In this document: piece after piece, positions 44,115 through 52,287 of the stretch
Layout of the letters: every line of letters begins with the position of its first letter
Numbering within the stretch: position 1 is the first letter of the stretch
NCBI RefSeq assembly: GCF_014873765.1
Contig: NZ_JADBGG010000011.1
Location: 54,054-118,053 of the forward strand
DNA: 64,000 nucleotides
From: Desulfomicrobium macestii
Lineage (GTDB): Bacteria; Desulfobacterota; Desulfovibrionia; Desulfovibrionales; Desulfomicrobiaceae
Direction: 5' to 3'
Notes under the pieces: model-generated
Seen by the model: only the letters and a program-made list of their open reading frames with translations
Told to the model about the DNA's origin: nothing
Database searches by the model: none
Position numbers and translations under genes: made by a program

Positions 44115-46515
44115 GCGATGTCGCGTCCTTGCAAAGCTCCCAGGTTGCCAGAAAGGCGGAGCCGAAGCTGCGCTCCTCGGCGAAGCTGCGCGCCGCTTCG
44201 CCCATGCGTTTGACCCGGCATGGGTCGCCGCAGAGTTCGATCATGGCCTGCGCCAGGGCCTTTGCGTTCCGTCCGGGAACGATGAGTCCGGTCTTGCCGG
44301 GATCGATGTTCTCCATGGGTCCTCCCTTGTCGCTGACGATGATCGGCAGCCCCGAGGCCTGGGCCTCCAGGACCACATTGCCGAAAGTGTCCGTGGTCGA
44401 TGGAAAGACGAAAAGATCGGCGGAGGCATAGGCCTCGGCCAGGGCCTCGCCGTGCAGGACTCCGGTGAAGAGCGCCGGCAGTCCTGTAAGTTCCCGCTCC
44501 ATCTCCTCCCGATACGGCCCGTCGCCGACGATGACGAGGCTGACCCCGTGCCCGCGTAACGCCTCGTGGGCCGACTTGAAGGCCTCGCAGAGGATGTCCA
44601 GATCCTTTTCCCGTGAGACTCTCCCGACATAGATGAGCTTGAACTGGTCAACGCCCCGCCAGCGCTTGAAGAATCCGTTGCGCTTGATCGGATCGAAGCG
44701 CGCGGTGTCCACTCCGCGAGGGTAAACCCGTATGGCCCCGCGCTCCACGCCGAAGGACGTCAATTCATCGGCGATGGCCTGGGACGGGGCATAAACGACG
44801 TCCATCTGCTTGTAATACCAGGCCATGTACTTGCGGGTCAGGTCTTCAAGGCCGGAATCGCCGGTCAGGGAGGCGACATATTGGGGAAAGGCCGTGTGAT
44901 AGGTGCCGTGGATGGGAATCTGCAGAATTCTGCTTATGGCCAGCGCGGCGAGGCCGACGGGACCGGGCGTGGCGGCCAGGATGAGCTTCGCGTCCGCTTC
45001 GAGGGTGTATTCGAGCATGCGCAAAAACGGTGGGTAGGAAACGGAAAGTTCGGGATACTCGGGTATCGCGAAGGTGCCGATGGGGTCGAAGACCTGGAGG
45101 CCCGGCGCGTTCTCGCCCTGTCCGCAGGTGATCACGGTCATGTTCTTGCCGTGTTCGAGGGCCATGTCCAGCTGCTGGCGGATGGTCCATGAGACGCCGT
45201 TCACGTCTTCGAAGGTGTCCGTGAAATGCAGGAGCGCGAGGGGACGGGGCCTGGCCTGTCCGAAAGCGCGGGCGCATTTGCGGCTGAAAGATCTTTCCCG
45301 GGCAAAGAGCCCGAAGGACACGAAATAAGGGGCCAGCAGCGCGTACAGCGACCCGGCCGTGCCGATGGTGCTGAAGATGTCGAAGATGTCGGCGCCGAGC
45401 GCGCTGGTGAGCAGGCGGTCCAGGAAGGTGGCGATGAGCTTGTCCGAGGCCTGCCCGACGCAGCGGAACCATTCCTGGTCGAGATCCGCCCCCGTCTCGC
45501 CCCTGGCGATGGCCGTGAACACGGGGTCGTTCTCGATGATTCGGGTCACCTCCTTCAGGAGCACGGCCTTGATCCCTTCGGCGTCGGCCAGGCGCAGGTA
45601 GGTGCTGCTCTTGCGTGTGCCGATGGCCGCGTGCAGACGGGCCAGGAAGCCGTCCCCGGACGTTTCGCTGGCACCGAGCATGCGGTCGGCGAACTGCATG
45701 CAGACTAATTTGGAACGCGAGCGCCGGGTCTTGGCGCGGTAGAACTGGTAGGCAATGGCGTACAGATTGCGCGCCAGCGCATGTCCGGTGGCCGCGTGTC
45801 CAGACGGCAGGGAGTTCCTGTCGCGCACCGCTTCCAGAAAATCGTCCGGACCGTCCGCCCTGGCCAGGGTGTGCATGCTTGCGATGTTGAGGCTCGAATG
45901 ATCGTCGGAGCCGCCGATCAGCCCCTTTTCCCAGGGCTTGCGGCCCTGCGGCGCCATTGCGTGCCTGTCGGCCAGGATTTCGATGGTGGATCGGTCCAGA
46001 TCGGCCAGAATTTTTCGCAGCACCGTGTTCTGCATATCGTCCCGGCAACCGTTCAATTCGAAGATGTCGAAGAGCAGCAGGCTTTGCTCGAAATGGTCGA
46101 TGTCCAGCTTGTCGTTGACCGCGAACAGGGGATGGGCCAGCGCGTGCACCAGGTTTTCGCTGCGCAGGTAGCCGCACAGGTCATGGACATTTTCCCGCAG
46201 GCGCTGGATCTCCACATGCTGGCATTCCGTGATGTCATAGACAAGGACGTGCAGCTTGCAGCGATCCTCGGGGAAATAGGTGGTGACCTCCTCGCTCACG
46301 AAGACTCCCGGCAGATGGGCGATCTGTAGCGCTCCGTCGATGACGTTGTGGTCGGTGATAGTCACATAGTCCATGCCCGCGGCCTTGGCCCGCTCGTAAA
46401 TGAAGGCAGGTTCCGTGAAGCTTTCCGGACAGCCGAGCTTCTGTAGAATCCATTGTGACGGCCTGCTGGAGAACTTGGAATGAACATGCATGTCCGCCTT
46501 GCGCTGTGGGATCAT
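44104..46515 (-). CDS. PHP-domain / GT4 glycosyltransferase fusion protein
   Basis: 803 residues from ATG 46515 (MIPQRKADMHVHSK; GAGG 7 nt upstream). The N-terminal PHP metallo-phosphoesterase part has DMHVHS, TITDHN and GGSDDHS metal motifs over about 260 residues. A helical linker follows, then a GT-B glycosyltransferase family 4 domain (from about residue 410), with VYAPSQAIADELTSFGV, LIYVGRVSREKDLDILCEAF and the donor site VFPSTTDTFGNVVLEAQASGLPII. Probably transfers a sugar to a lipid or polymer acceptor. It diverges from the GAK-type operon and may share its phosphate-linked control. Confidence 0.87.
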   Translation of the reverse strand: MIPQRKADMHVHSKFSSRPSQWILQKLGCPESFTEPAFIYERAKAAGMDYVTITDHNVIDGALQIAHLPGVFVSEEVTTYFPEDRCKLHVLVYDITECQHVEIQRLRENVHDLCGYLRSENLVHALAHPLFAVNDKLDIDHFEQSLLLFDIFELNGCRDDMQNTVLRKILADLDRSTIEILADRHAMAPQGRKPWEKGLIGGSDDHSSLNIASMHTLARADGPDDFLEAVRDRNSLPSGHAATGHALARNLYAIAYQFYRAKTRRSRSKLVCMQFADRMLGASETSGDGFLARLHAAIGTRKSSTYLRLADAEGIKAVLLKEVTRIIENDPVFTAIARGETGADLDQEWFRCVGQASDKLIATFLDRLLTSALGADIFDIFSTIGTAGSLYALLAPYFVSFGLFARERSFSRKCARAFGQARPRPLALLHFTDTFEDVNGVSWTIRQQLDMALEHGKNMTVITCGQGENAPGLQVFDPIGTFAIPEYPELSVSYPPFLRMLEYTLEADAKLILAATPGPVGLAALAISRILQIPIHGTYHTAFPQYVASLTGDSGLEDLTRKYMAWYYKQMDVVYAPSQAIADELTSFGVERGAIRVYPRGVDTARFDPIKRNGFFKRWRGVDQFKLIYVGRVSREKDLDILCEAFKSAHEALRGHGVSLVIVGDGPYREEMERELTGLPALFTGVLHGEALAEAYASADLFVFPSTTDTFGNVVLEAQASGLPIIVSDKGGPMENIDPGKTGLIVPGRNAKALAQAMIELCGDPCRVKRMGEAARSFAEERSFGSAFLATWELCKDATSPAA

Positions 46516-46625
46516 ATGCGTACCTCGTTGTGGTTTAAGCACGTTATCCCGCATGGACGTCATTTTTGTTACGCGGTCATGACAATTCAATAAAGATATC
46601 GAGTTCATGAAAGGCCGGGGTAGGG

Positions 46626-46658
46626 CTGTCACAAAGCTGTGACGCAAATGTCACAGTA
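46626..46658 (+). promoter_or_regulatory. Pho box-like triple 11-bp direct repeat upstream of the GAK operon
   Basis: Three consecutive 11-mers in exact register: CTGTCACAAAG (46626-46636), CTGTGACGCAA (46637-46647), ATGTCACAGTA (46648-46658). PhoB boxes consist of CTGTCAT-like heptamers plus A/T-rich tetramers repeated every 11 bp. About 11 bp further on lies a -10-like TTTATG. The next start codon is at 46733. The repeats are seen; PhoB binding is inferred. Confidence 0.72.
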
Positions 46659-46732
46659 TGGGAATTGACTTTATGGCGCTGTTAACAGACAAAATCCGCA
46701 TTTATATATCACTTTTCACCAAGGAAGCGTGC

Positions 46733-47266
46733 ATGGCCTCGAAACTCAAACACAATTGGCTGCTCTCACGCGCGGAAGCGGCGGATCTGCTTCGCAAACT
46801 GGCGGATACCCTGGAGCAGGAGTCCGATGATCTGGCCGAATACGGGATCAGCCTGGCGGAACTTGTCAAATTCAAGGTCAAGGTCGATCTGGGGCATGAG
46901 GACGCGCTGGAGGTCAAATTCACGGGCAAGGGCATCAAGGTTTGCGGAGCCGAAGACCCCTGCGGATCGGGAGTCGTGTGCGAGAGCTACTCGAAACTCA
47001 AGAAGCGGATGCAGATCTACTTCAAGGCCATGCGGGAAAGCATCGCCAACGGCGAGATGCCTTCGCGGGAGATTGTCTCGGTTTTTCTCTCGGATTCCGA
47101 AAGAATGATGTCATATCACGGCTACGGTGACGAATACTATCCTGCGTATGCGGAAATCTGCGAGCGCCTGCGCCTGGCCTTCGACCAGGAAGACCAGGCC
47201 GCGACCGTCGCCGTGGTCGAAGAGCTGATCCAGTCCAAAAAATCCTGCCACGACCGATACAAATAG
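46733..47266 (+). CDS. GAK system XXXCH protein
   Basis: 177 residues from ATG 46733 (AAGGAAG upstream); an in-frame ATG at 46658 lies inside the Pho-box repeat and is rejected. The N-terminal 65 residues (LSRAEAADLLRKLADTLEQ ... LVKFKVKVDLGHEDALEVKF) resemble the amphi-Trp domain. The C-terminal part ends SKKSCHDRYK, the Cys-His motif for which the XXXCH family is named, and has a helical, Tyr-rich segment (YHGYGDEYYPAYAEICERL). Function is unknown. First gene of the operon. Confidence 0.8.
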   Translation: MASKLKHNWLLSRAEAADLLRKLADTLEQESDDLAEYGISLAELVKFKVKVDLGHEDALEVKFTGKGIKVCGAEDPCGSGVVCESYSKLKKRMQIYFKAMRESIANGEMPSREIVSVFLSDSERMMSYHGYGDEYYPAYAEICERLRLAFDQEDQAATVAVVEELIQSKKSCHDRYK

Positions 47267-47275
47267 GCTTTGCAA

Positions 47276-48415
47276 ATGCGTTCTCTCGATCCCATGAATC
47301 CGGCGGCCTGGGACCCGGCCATCACCGAGCAGGATCTCGCTGTTTTCGAGCGCGTGATCAGCACGGATCTCAATGATGAAAAACTGAAGGAACTGGTCTC
47401 GCCGTCGCTCACCCTTCCCGTTCAGCAGAGCGTCATGGCCGTGCACTGGCACCCTGAATTCGTGCCCATGCCGGTCATTGAACAACGCGTTCACAACATG
47501 TTTCCGGGCATGACCGAGAGCCTGATCATCCCGACTCAGCACAACGAAATTCTCGAATACGGCGATTTCAGCGGCGTGGAGGTGGACTGCTACTCCCACG
47601 GTTTCAACCAGAAAGTGCAGCTGTTGCTGCACTTTGCCTCGGCCCGTCTGGAGCATGCCCACACGCTGCGCGCCATGCTCCGGCACACCCTGACCTACCG
47701 CGCTTCCCAGCTCTTTGATTTCATGCACACCATCACGGCCCCGCTGGAAGACCGCATCGAACAGGCCGCCCGGGAGACCGGGGCCGATCTGGATCTGGTC
47801 GAATTCGTGCGCCATCATGTGACCAAGGTGCAGCGCATGGTGGAGGACAACCACGCGCGCCTTCCCCAGGACGCCCTCAAGAACAAGCTGCTGCGTAACT
47901 ATTTCAACGCGCTGCGCCCCGTGTACGACAGCGAGCTCATCGACCGCATCCAAACGTATCTTTCGGCGGTCAAGGCCATCGTCAAAATCCATTTTTCGCT
48001 GCGCTATTTCTACCGCACATCGGAAGTGATCGAGGAGGTCCGCGCCCTTGGCGGCGGGATCATCATCCCGCATCCCGAACAGTTCTGGCCCATCCTCCTG
48101 GCCGATTACGACGTGGACGGATACGAGGTCTGGAATCCTCAGTCCCAGCGCTATACGGATTTTCTGATCACGGTCGTGGGCAGGGCCAACGCCTGCGCGG
48201 GTCTGTCCCAGCGCCGCAAGCTGGTCTTCATGGGCGACGACACGCACATGGGCGAAAAAGTGAAGGACGTCTCACAGCGCAATTCGGAAAAAGCGAACCG
48301 TGAGATCGGGTATCAACCCGCCTGGGACGATCTGGAGATCTCCAAGCGGCTCATCCTTTCGGGCATGAGCCGGGAAATCGTCATCCGGGAATATCGTGAC
48401 CGCCTGCTGGGCTGA
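47276..48415 (+). CDS. PHP-like metal-dependent protein of the GAK operon
   Basis: 379 residues from ATG 47276; TTG 47270 is an alternative. I do not recognise a named family, but residues placed like PHP metal ligands are visible: VHWHPEFVP near residue 57, IIIPHPEQFWPILLADYDVDGYEVWNP near 263, and FMGDDTHMGEKV near 320. A middle helical region (residues 120-240) separates them. It may hydrolyse a phosphoester. It follows the XXXCH gene by 9 nt. The divergent gene also encodes a PHP domain, so two PHP-type proteins flank the same promoter region. Confidence 0.7.
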   Translation: MRSLDPMNPAAWDPAITEQDLAVFERVISTDLNDEKLKELVSPSLTLPVQQSVMAVHWHPEFVPMPVIEQRVHNMFPGMTESLIIPTQHNEILEYGDFSGVEVDCYSHGFNQKVQLLLHFASARLEHAHTLRAMLRHTLTYRASQLFDFMHTITAPLEDRIEQAARETGADLDLVEFVRHHVTKVQRMVEDNHARLPQDALKNKLLRNYFNALRPVYDSELIDRIQTYLSAVKAIVKIHFSLRYFYRTSEVIEEVRALGGGIIIPHPEQFWPILLADYDVDGYEVWNPQSQRYTDFLITVVGRANACAGLSQRRKLVFMGDDTHMGEKVKDVSQRNSEKANREIGYQPAWDDLEISKRLILSGMSREIVIREYRDRLLG

Positions 48416-48429
48416 AACAAGGAATGATC

Positions 48430-48699
48430 ATGTCTCAAGACGACAAATTTGAATTCGAGTCCGTACAGGACAGCCAGACCATCCAGAAATATCTGCAGGC
48501 CTTGCAGGACGGCTTCGCGCAGGGGCGGATAGTGCTTCATTCCGAGGGGTCGGAAATATGTCTGCACCCGAGCGGCTTCATGAAATTTCAGGTCTCGGTG
48601 AAGAAAAAGGGCTCTGAAAACAAGCTCTCCGTCAAGTTCGCCTGGAAGGACAAGAGCGACGAATCCCCGGCATCCAGCACCATTTCCATCACTTCCTAG
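48430..48699 (+). CDS. Amphi-Trp domain protein (first copy)
   Basis: 89 residues from ATG 48430 (AAGGA 6 nt upstream; ATG 48424 is possible). Follows the amphi-Trp pattern: a helix with regularly spaced hydrophobic residues (SQTIQKYLQALQDGFAQGRIVLHS), then strands ending in FAWKD with the conserved tryptophan. Small, cytoplasmic, of unknown function. A likely substrate or carrier for the operon's enzymes, which is my inference. Confidence 0.78.
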   Translation: MSQDDKFEFESVQDSQTIQKYLQALQDGFAQGRIVLHSEGSEICLHPSGFMKFQVSVKKKGSENKLSVKFAWKDKSDESPASSTISITS

Positions 48700-48707
48700 G
48701 ACGCGTC

Positions 48708-50345
48708 ATGCTCAAAAGTTTCGAAGGGCTCGATGAGAATTTCAGGTTCCTGATCATGGAAGTGCAGAACCAGATTAAGGCCACCTTCCAATTTTTGCTG
48801 GAGCCGACTCCGGCGACCTATGACAAGATCTTCAGCAAGGACGACTACATCGATAACCTGAAGAACGTCATAGAGAACAAGTGCTTCACCACGTTGAACC
48901 AGACCAAGCTGGCTCCGGATCAGATGAAGTGCCTGCGGGCCGTGCATGTCATCAGCATCAACCTTGAACGTATCGGCGACTATTGCGTGAATATCGCCAA
49001 GCAGATGGGCTATCTGTCCACCCCTCGCTTTCTGGAGAATTTCGACTATAAAGATAGCTTCCTGAAAATTCACGATACGGTGAGCGAGATTCTTCCCGTG
49101 CTGCAAAAGGCCAACCTGTCGGGCGCGCTGTCCATTTGCCGCATGGAGGACGAGCTCGATACCATGTACAAGGAAAATTTTGACAAGATCATGATCCACC
49201 TGCGCATCGGTCGCAACGTGGAGGATCACATCACTTCGCTTTTCATCATCCGGTACATGGAGCGCATCGGGGACAGCCTGCTCAACATCGGGGAGGCGCT
49301 GCTTTTCGTCATCATCGGCGAACGCATCAAGATCCAGCAGTTCCAGGCCCTGCAACGCAACCTGAACAAGTCGGGCATGCAGGGGGACGTCACGGATGTG
49401 GATTTCCAGGGAATCTGGGGCTCGCGCTCCGGTTGCCGCATCGCTCGCGTGGAAGAGAAGAAATCCCCCCAGGCCCGGGATTCCATCTTCAAGGAAGGCA
49501 ACCTGCGCAAGATCCGTCAGGAGAAGATCAACCTCGAATGCTGGAACGAAATATTTCCCGGGCTGGTACCGAGGGTTTTCAGCTATCAGGAAGACGGGGA
49601 GAATGCGTCGCTGCTGACAGAGTTCCTGTCCGGCTGCACCCTGGATGAGACCATTTTCAATCCGGACCGGGAGATCCTCAAAAACGCCCTCTTCATCTTC
49701 GAGCAGACCGTGCAGCACATCTGGGAACAGACCATGAGCGAGCACGCCCTGTCCACGAACATGATGCGTCAGGCCCTGGACCGCATGTCCTCTATCCTGC
49801 AGGTCCATCCGGAGCTCATGCGCCCCGCGATGGGCATAGGCTCCATCGCCATCCCCTCGGCCGGGGAACTGATCAAGGGCTGCATGGACATCGAGGCCAG
49901 ATTTCCGGCGCCTTTTTCGGTCTTCATCCACGGCGACTTCAACATCAACAACGTCATCTACAGTCATCTGGATCAAAAGGTCTATTTCATAGATCTGTAT
50001 CGCTCCCAGCATGCCGACTACGTGCAGGACGTCTCGGTCTTTCTCGTCTCCAACTTCCGCTTGCCCGCTTTTGACCGGGAATCGCGCGAACGCATCAGCG
50101 AAACCATCACCAGCTTCTACAAGTTCGCCAGGAATTTCGCCCGGGCCCATGGCGACGAGAGCTTCGACATCCGGCTCGGGCTCGGTGTGGCCAGGTCGTT
50201 TTATACCTCGACCCGTTTCGAGCTGAACCGGGCCTTTGCCCATGCCATGTACAATCGCTGTCTTTTTCTCATGGAGCGGCTCACGGAACATGAACTGAAG
50301 TCTCCGGCTGATTTTTCTTTCCCCTTGGAAATACTCAACTATTAG
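48708..50345 (+). CDS. PhoU-domain / aminoglycoside-phosphotransferase-like kinase fusion
   Basis: 545 residues. Residues 1 to about 220 form two PhoU-like helical repeats (MKCLRAVHVISINLERIGDYCVNIAKQ and ITSLFIIRYMERIGDSLLNIGEAL, with the metal-binding E-R-I-G-D motifs). Residues from about 240 form an APH/choline-kinase-like domain with the catalytic HGDFNINN near 407 and the magnesium-binding Asp in YFIDLYRSQHADYVQD near 428. The fusion links a phosphate-signalling domain to a small-molecule or protein kinase. Substrate unknown. Confidence 0.87.
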   Translation: MLKSFEGLDENFRFLIMEVQNQIKATFQFLLEPTPATYDKIFSKDDYIDNLKNVIENKCFTTLNQTKLAPDQMKCLRAVHVISINLERIGDYCVNIAKQMGYLSTPRFLENFDYKDSFLKIHDTVSEILPVLQKANLSGALSICRMEDELDTMYKENFDKIMIHLRIGRNVEDHITSLFIIRYMERIGDSLLNIGEALLFVIIGERIKIQQFQALQRNLNKSGMQGDVTDVDFQGIWGSRSGCRIARVEEKKSPQARDSIFKEGNLRKIRQEKINLECWNEIFPGLVPRVFSYQEDGENASLLTEFLSGCTLDETIFNPDREILKNALFIFEQTVQHIWEQTMSEHALSTNMMRQALDRMSSILQVHPELMRPAMGIGSIAIPSAGELIKGCMDIEARFPAPFSVFIHGDFNINNVIYSHLDQKVYFIDLYRSQHADYVQDVSVFLVSNFRLPAFDRESRERISETITSFYKFARNFARAHGDESFDIRLGLGVARSFYTSTRFELNRAFAHAMYNRCLFLMERLTEHELKSPADFSFPLEILNY

Positions 50346-50354
50346 GATTTTTTT

Positions 50355-51224
50355 ATGAAGATAGGAGTGGTCGGAACGCGCGGTGGGTGGTCTTCGGAAC
50401 TTCTTGCGGACACGGTGGCCGCCAAGACCGGATTTCGCCTGCTGGTGGACATGGAGCAGGTCTGCATGGACCTGGACAGCGGCAAGGTCTGGACCGAAGG
50501 GGTCGATCTTGGCGGCCTTGACGGCCTCATCATCAAGAAGATCGGCGCGCGCTATTCTCCGGATCTTCTCGACAGGCTTGAGGTGCTGCGCTTTCTGGCA
50601 CAGCGCGGGCTGCCCATTTTTTCCTCGCCCATGTCCATCATGCGCGTCCTGGACAGGCTCAGCTGCACCGTGACCCTGCGTCTCGGGAATATCCCCATGC
50701 CGCCGACGACCATCACCGAGTCCGTGGACGAGGCGCTGGGCGCGGTTGAACGCTATGGCGCGGCCGTGTTCAAGCCGCTTTTCACCTCCAAGGCCCGGGG
50801 CATGACGGTCATTGACCACGGAGCCGGGGCGCGCGCCGCCATCGAGGCCTTTCACGCGGAAAATCCCATCATGTACATGCAGCAGAAGATCGAGCTGCCC
50901 GGGCAGGATCTGGGCATCGTCTTTCTGGGCGGCAAGTACCTGACCACCTACGCCCGTTGCGGCACGGGGGCCTGGAACACGACCACCGAGTCGGGAGGCA
51001 AATACGCCCCGGCCACGCCTTCGCCCGAGGCCATGCGCACGGCCGAGGCGGCCCAGGCCCTGTTCAATCTCGATTTCACATGTGTCGATGTGGTGGAAGC
51101 CGCCACCGGGCCAGTGGTCTTCGAGGTTTCGGCCTTCGGCGGGTTCCGTGGCATCCAGGATGCCTGCGGTCTTGATGCCGCGGCCATGTACACCGATTAT
51201 GTCATGGAGAAGATTCGTGAATAA
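50355..51224 (+). CDS. GAK system ATP-grasp enzyme
   Basis: 289 residues. RimK-like ATP-grasp ligase: MKIGVVGTRGGWSSELLADTV at the start, IIKKIGARY, FKPLFTSKARGM for ATP binding, and the C-terminal catalytic metal site FTCVDVVEAATGPVVFEVSAFGGFRG. These enzymes form amide or similar bonds through acyl-phosphate intermediates. The carboxylate substrate and amine acceptor are unknown. The stop overlaps the next GTG start by 8 nt. Confidence 0.85.
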   Translation: MKIGVVGTRGGWSSELLADTVAAKTGFRLLVDMEQVCMDLDSGKVWTEGVDLGGLDGLIIKKIGARYSPDLLDRLEVLRFLAQRGLPIFSSPMSIMRVLDRLSCTVTLRLGNIPMPPTTITESVDEALGAVERYGAAVFKPLFTSKARGMTVIDHGAGARAAIEAFHAENPIMYMQQKIELPGQDLGIVFLGGKYLTTYARCGTGAWNTTTESGGKYAPATPSPEAMRTAEAAQALFNLDFTCVDVVEAATGPVVFEVSAFGGFRGIQDACGLDAAAMYTDYVMEKIRE

Positions 51225-52287
51225 TGACAGCACTCTGCGCGGACTCGTGCATCTTTTGAGCGCCGGCGTCGCGACACCGCACCAGGTCTGCCTGAGCGTG
51301 GGCGACTGCCGTTTTCGGGTCATGACCAATTCCGGGAATCTGGCCCGGGAATTGACCAGATATTTCGCGCCATTCCTGAACTCCGGGTCGGAGGCGGACA
51401 TATCCATCACGGCCCTGCAGGGCGAGGTTCCTGATCTGGGGCTGATTTTTCAGGTCAAGGAGCCGGACCCGGGCAAGACCAAGATAAAAGAGGAGTGGGC
51501 CGACATCGAAGGCGGGCGGGTCATCCGCAAGCGTCTGACCGGCATGCATTTTCTCTTCGGAAACGGGGAAAATCTGGCCGTGGGGGACTGCGAGGCCAAT
51601 CCCAACCAGGTCGTCAATTTCATCAACAACCGTTTCATCGAGCGCAAGTTGAACGAAGGCTGTCTTCTGGCGCATGCCGCCGGAGTGGCGGTGTGCGAGA
51701 CCGGTATGGCCATGGCCGGGTTTTCGGGCATGGGCAAATCGACCCTGGCCCTGCATCTGGTCAGCAAGGGCGTGACCTTTGTCAGCAACGACCGCCTGAT
51801 GATCAGTCCTGCAAGCTCCGGCCCGGTCATGTTCGGCGTGGCCAAGCACCCGCGCATCAATCCCGGCACGGCCCTGCACAATCCCGATCTGACAGGCATA
51901 ATCTCCCCCGAGGACACGGCGCACTTTCAGAGCCTGCCACCGGAGGAACTCTGGAGTCTGGAGCACAAATACGACGCCCTCATCGACCAGCTTTTTGGCC
52001 CGGACAGGTTCATCCTGCAGTGCCCCATGCGTTATCTGGTGCTGCTGAACTGGCACCGGGACGGCTCGCCCACGCGCTTCGAGGAGATCGACATCAATGC
52101 ACGGCACGATCTGCTGGAAGCCTTCATGAAGGACACCGGCCTTTTTTTCACCGCCGAAAACGGCTATGCCCCGACGCAAGACGACTATGCCAAGGCGCTG
52201 GCGGGGTGCAGGGTGTTCGAGATCAGCGGAGGCGTGGACTTTGACCAGGCCGCGGATGGCTGTCTGCGGCTGCTGGAAAAGGCATGA
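51217..52287 (+). CDS. HprK-related kinase B
   Basis: 356 residues from GTG 51217 (GGAGA 6 nt upstream), overlapping the ATP-grasp gene. The P-loop is GFSGMGKS at residues 168-175, followed by VTFVSNDRLMIS, which corresponds to the acidic motif after the P-loop in HPr kinase/phosphorylase. The N-terminal 150 residues are specific to this family. No HPr is encoded nearby, so the phosphorylated target is likely another protein or small molecule. Confidence 0.85.
   Translation: MNNDSTLRGLVHLLSAGVATPHQVCLSVGDCRFRVMTNSGNLARELTRYFAPFLNSGSEADISITALQGEVPDLGLIFQVKEPDPGKTKIKEEWADIEGGRVIRKRLTGMHFLFGNGENLAVGDCEANPNQVVNFINNRFIERKLNEGCLLAHAAGVAVCETGMAMAGFSGMGKSTLALHLVSKGVTFVSNDRLMISPASSGPVMFGVAKHPRINPGTALHNPDLTGIISPEDTAHFQSLPPEELWSLEHKYDALIDQLFGPDRFILQCPMRYLVLLNWHRDGSPTRFEEIDINARHDLLEAFMKDTGLFFTAENGYAPTQDDYAKALAGCRVFEISGGVDFDQAADGCLRLLEKA

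Noticed and set aside
46658..46732. In-frame upstream start for the XXXCH gene
   Set aside because: It would begin inside the Pho box-like repeat and before the expected transcription start; ATG 46733 has the ribosome-binding site.
48696..51410. A 904-codon open frame on the minus strand
   Set aside because: Antisense to three GAK-operon genes whose domains are clear; no motif of its own.
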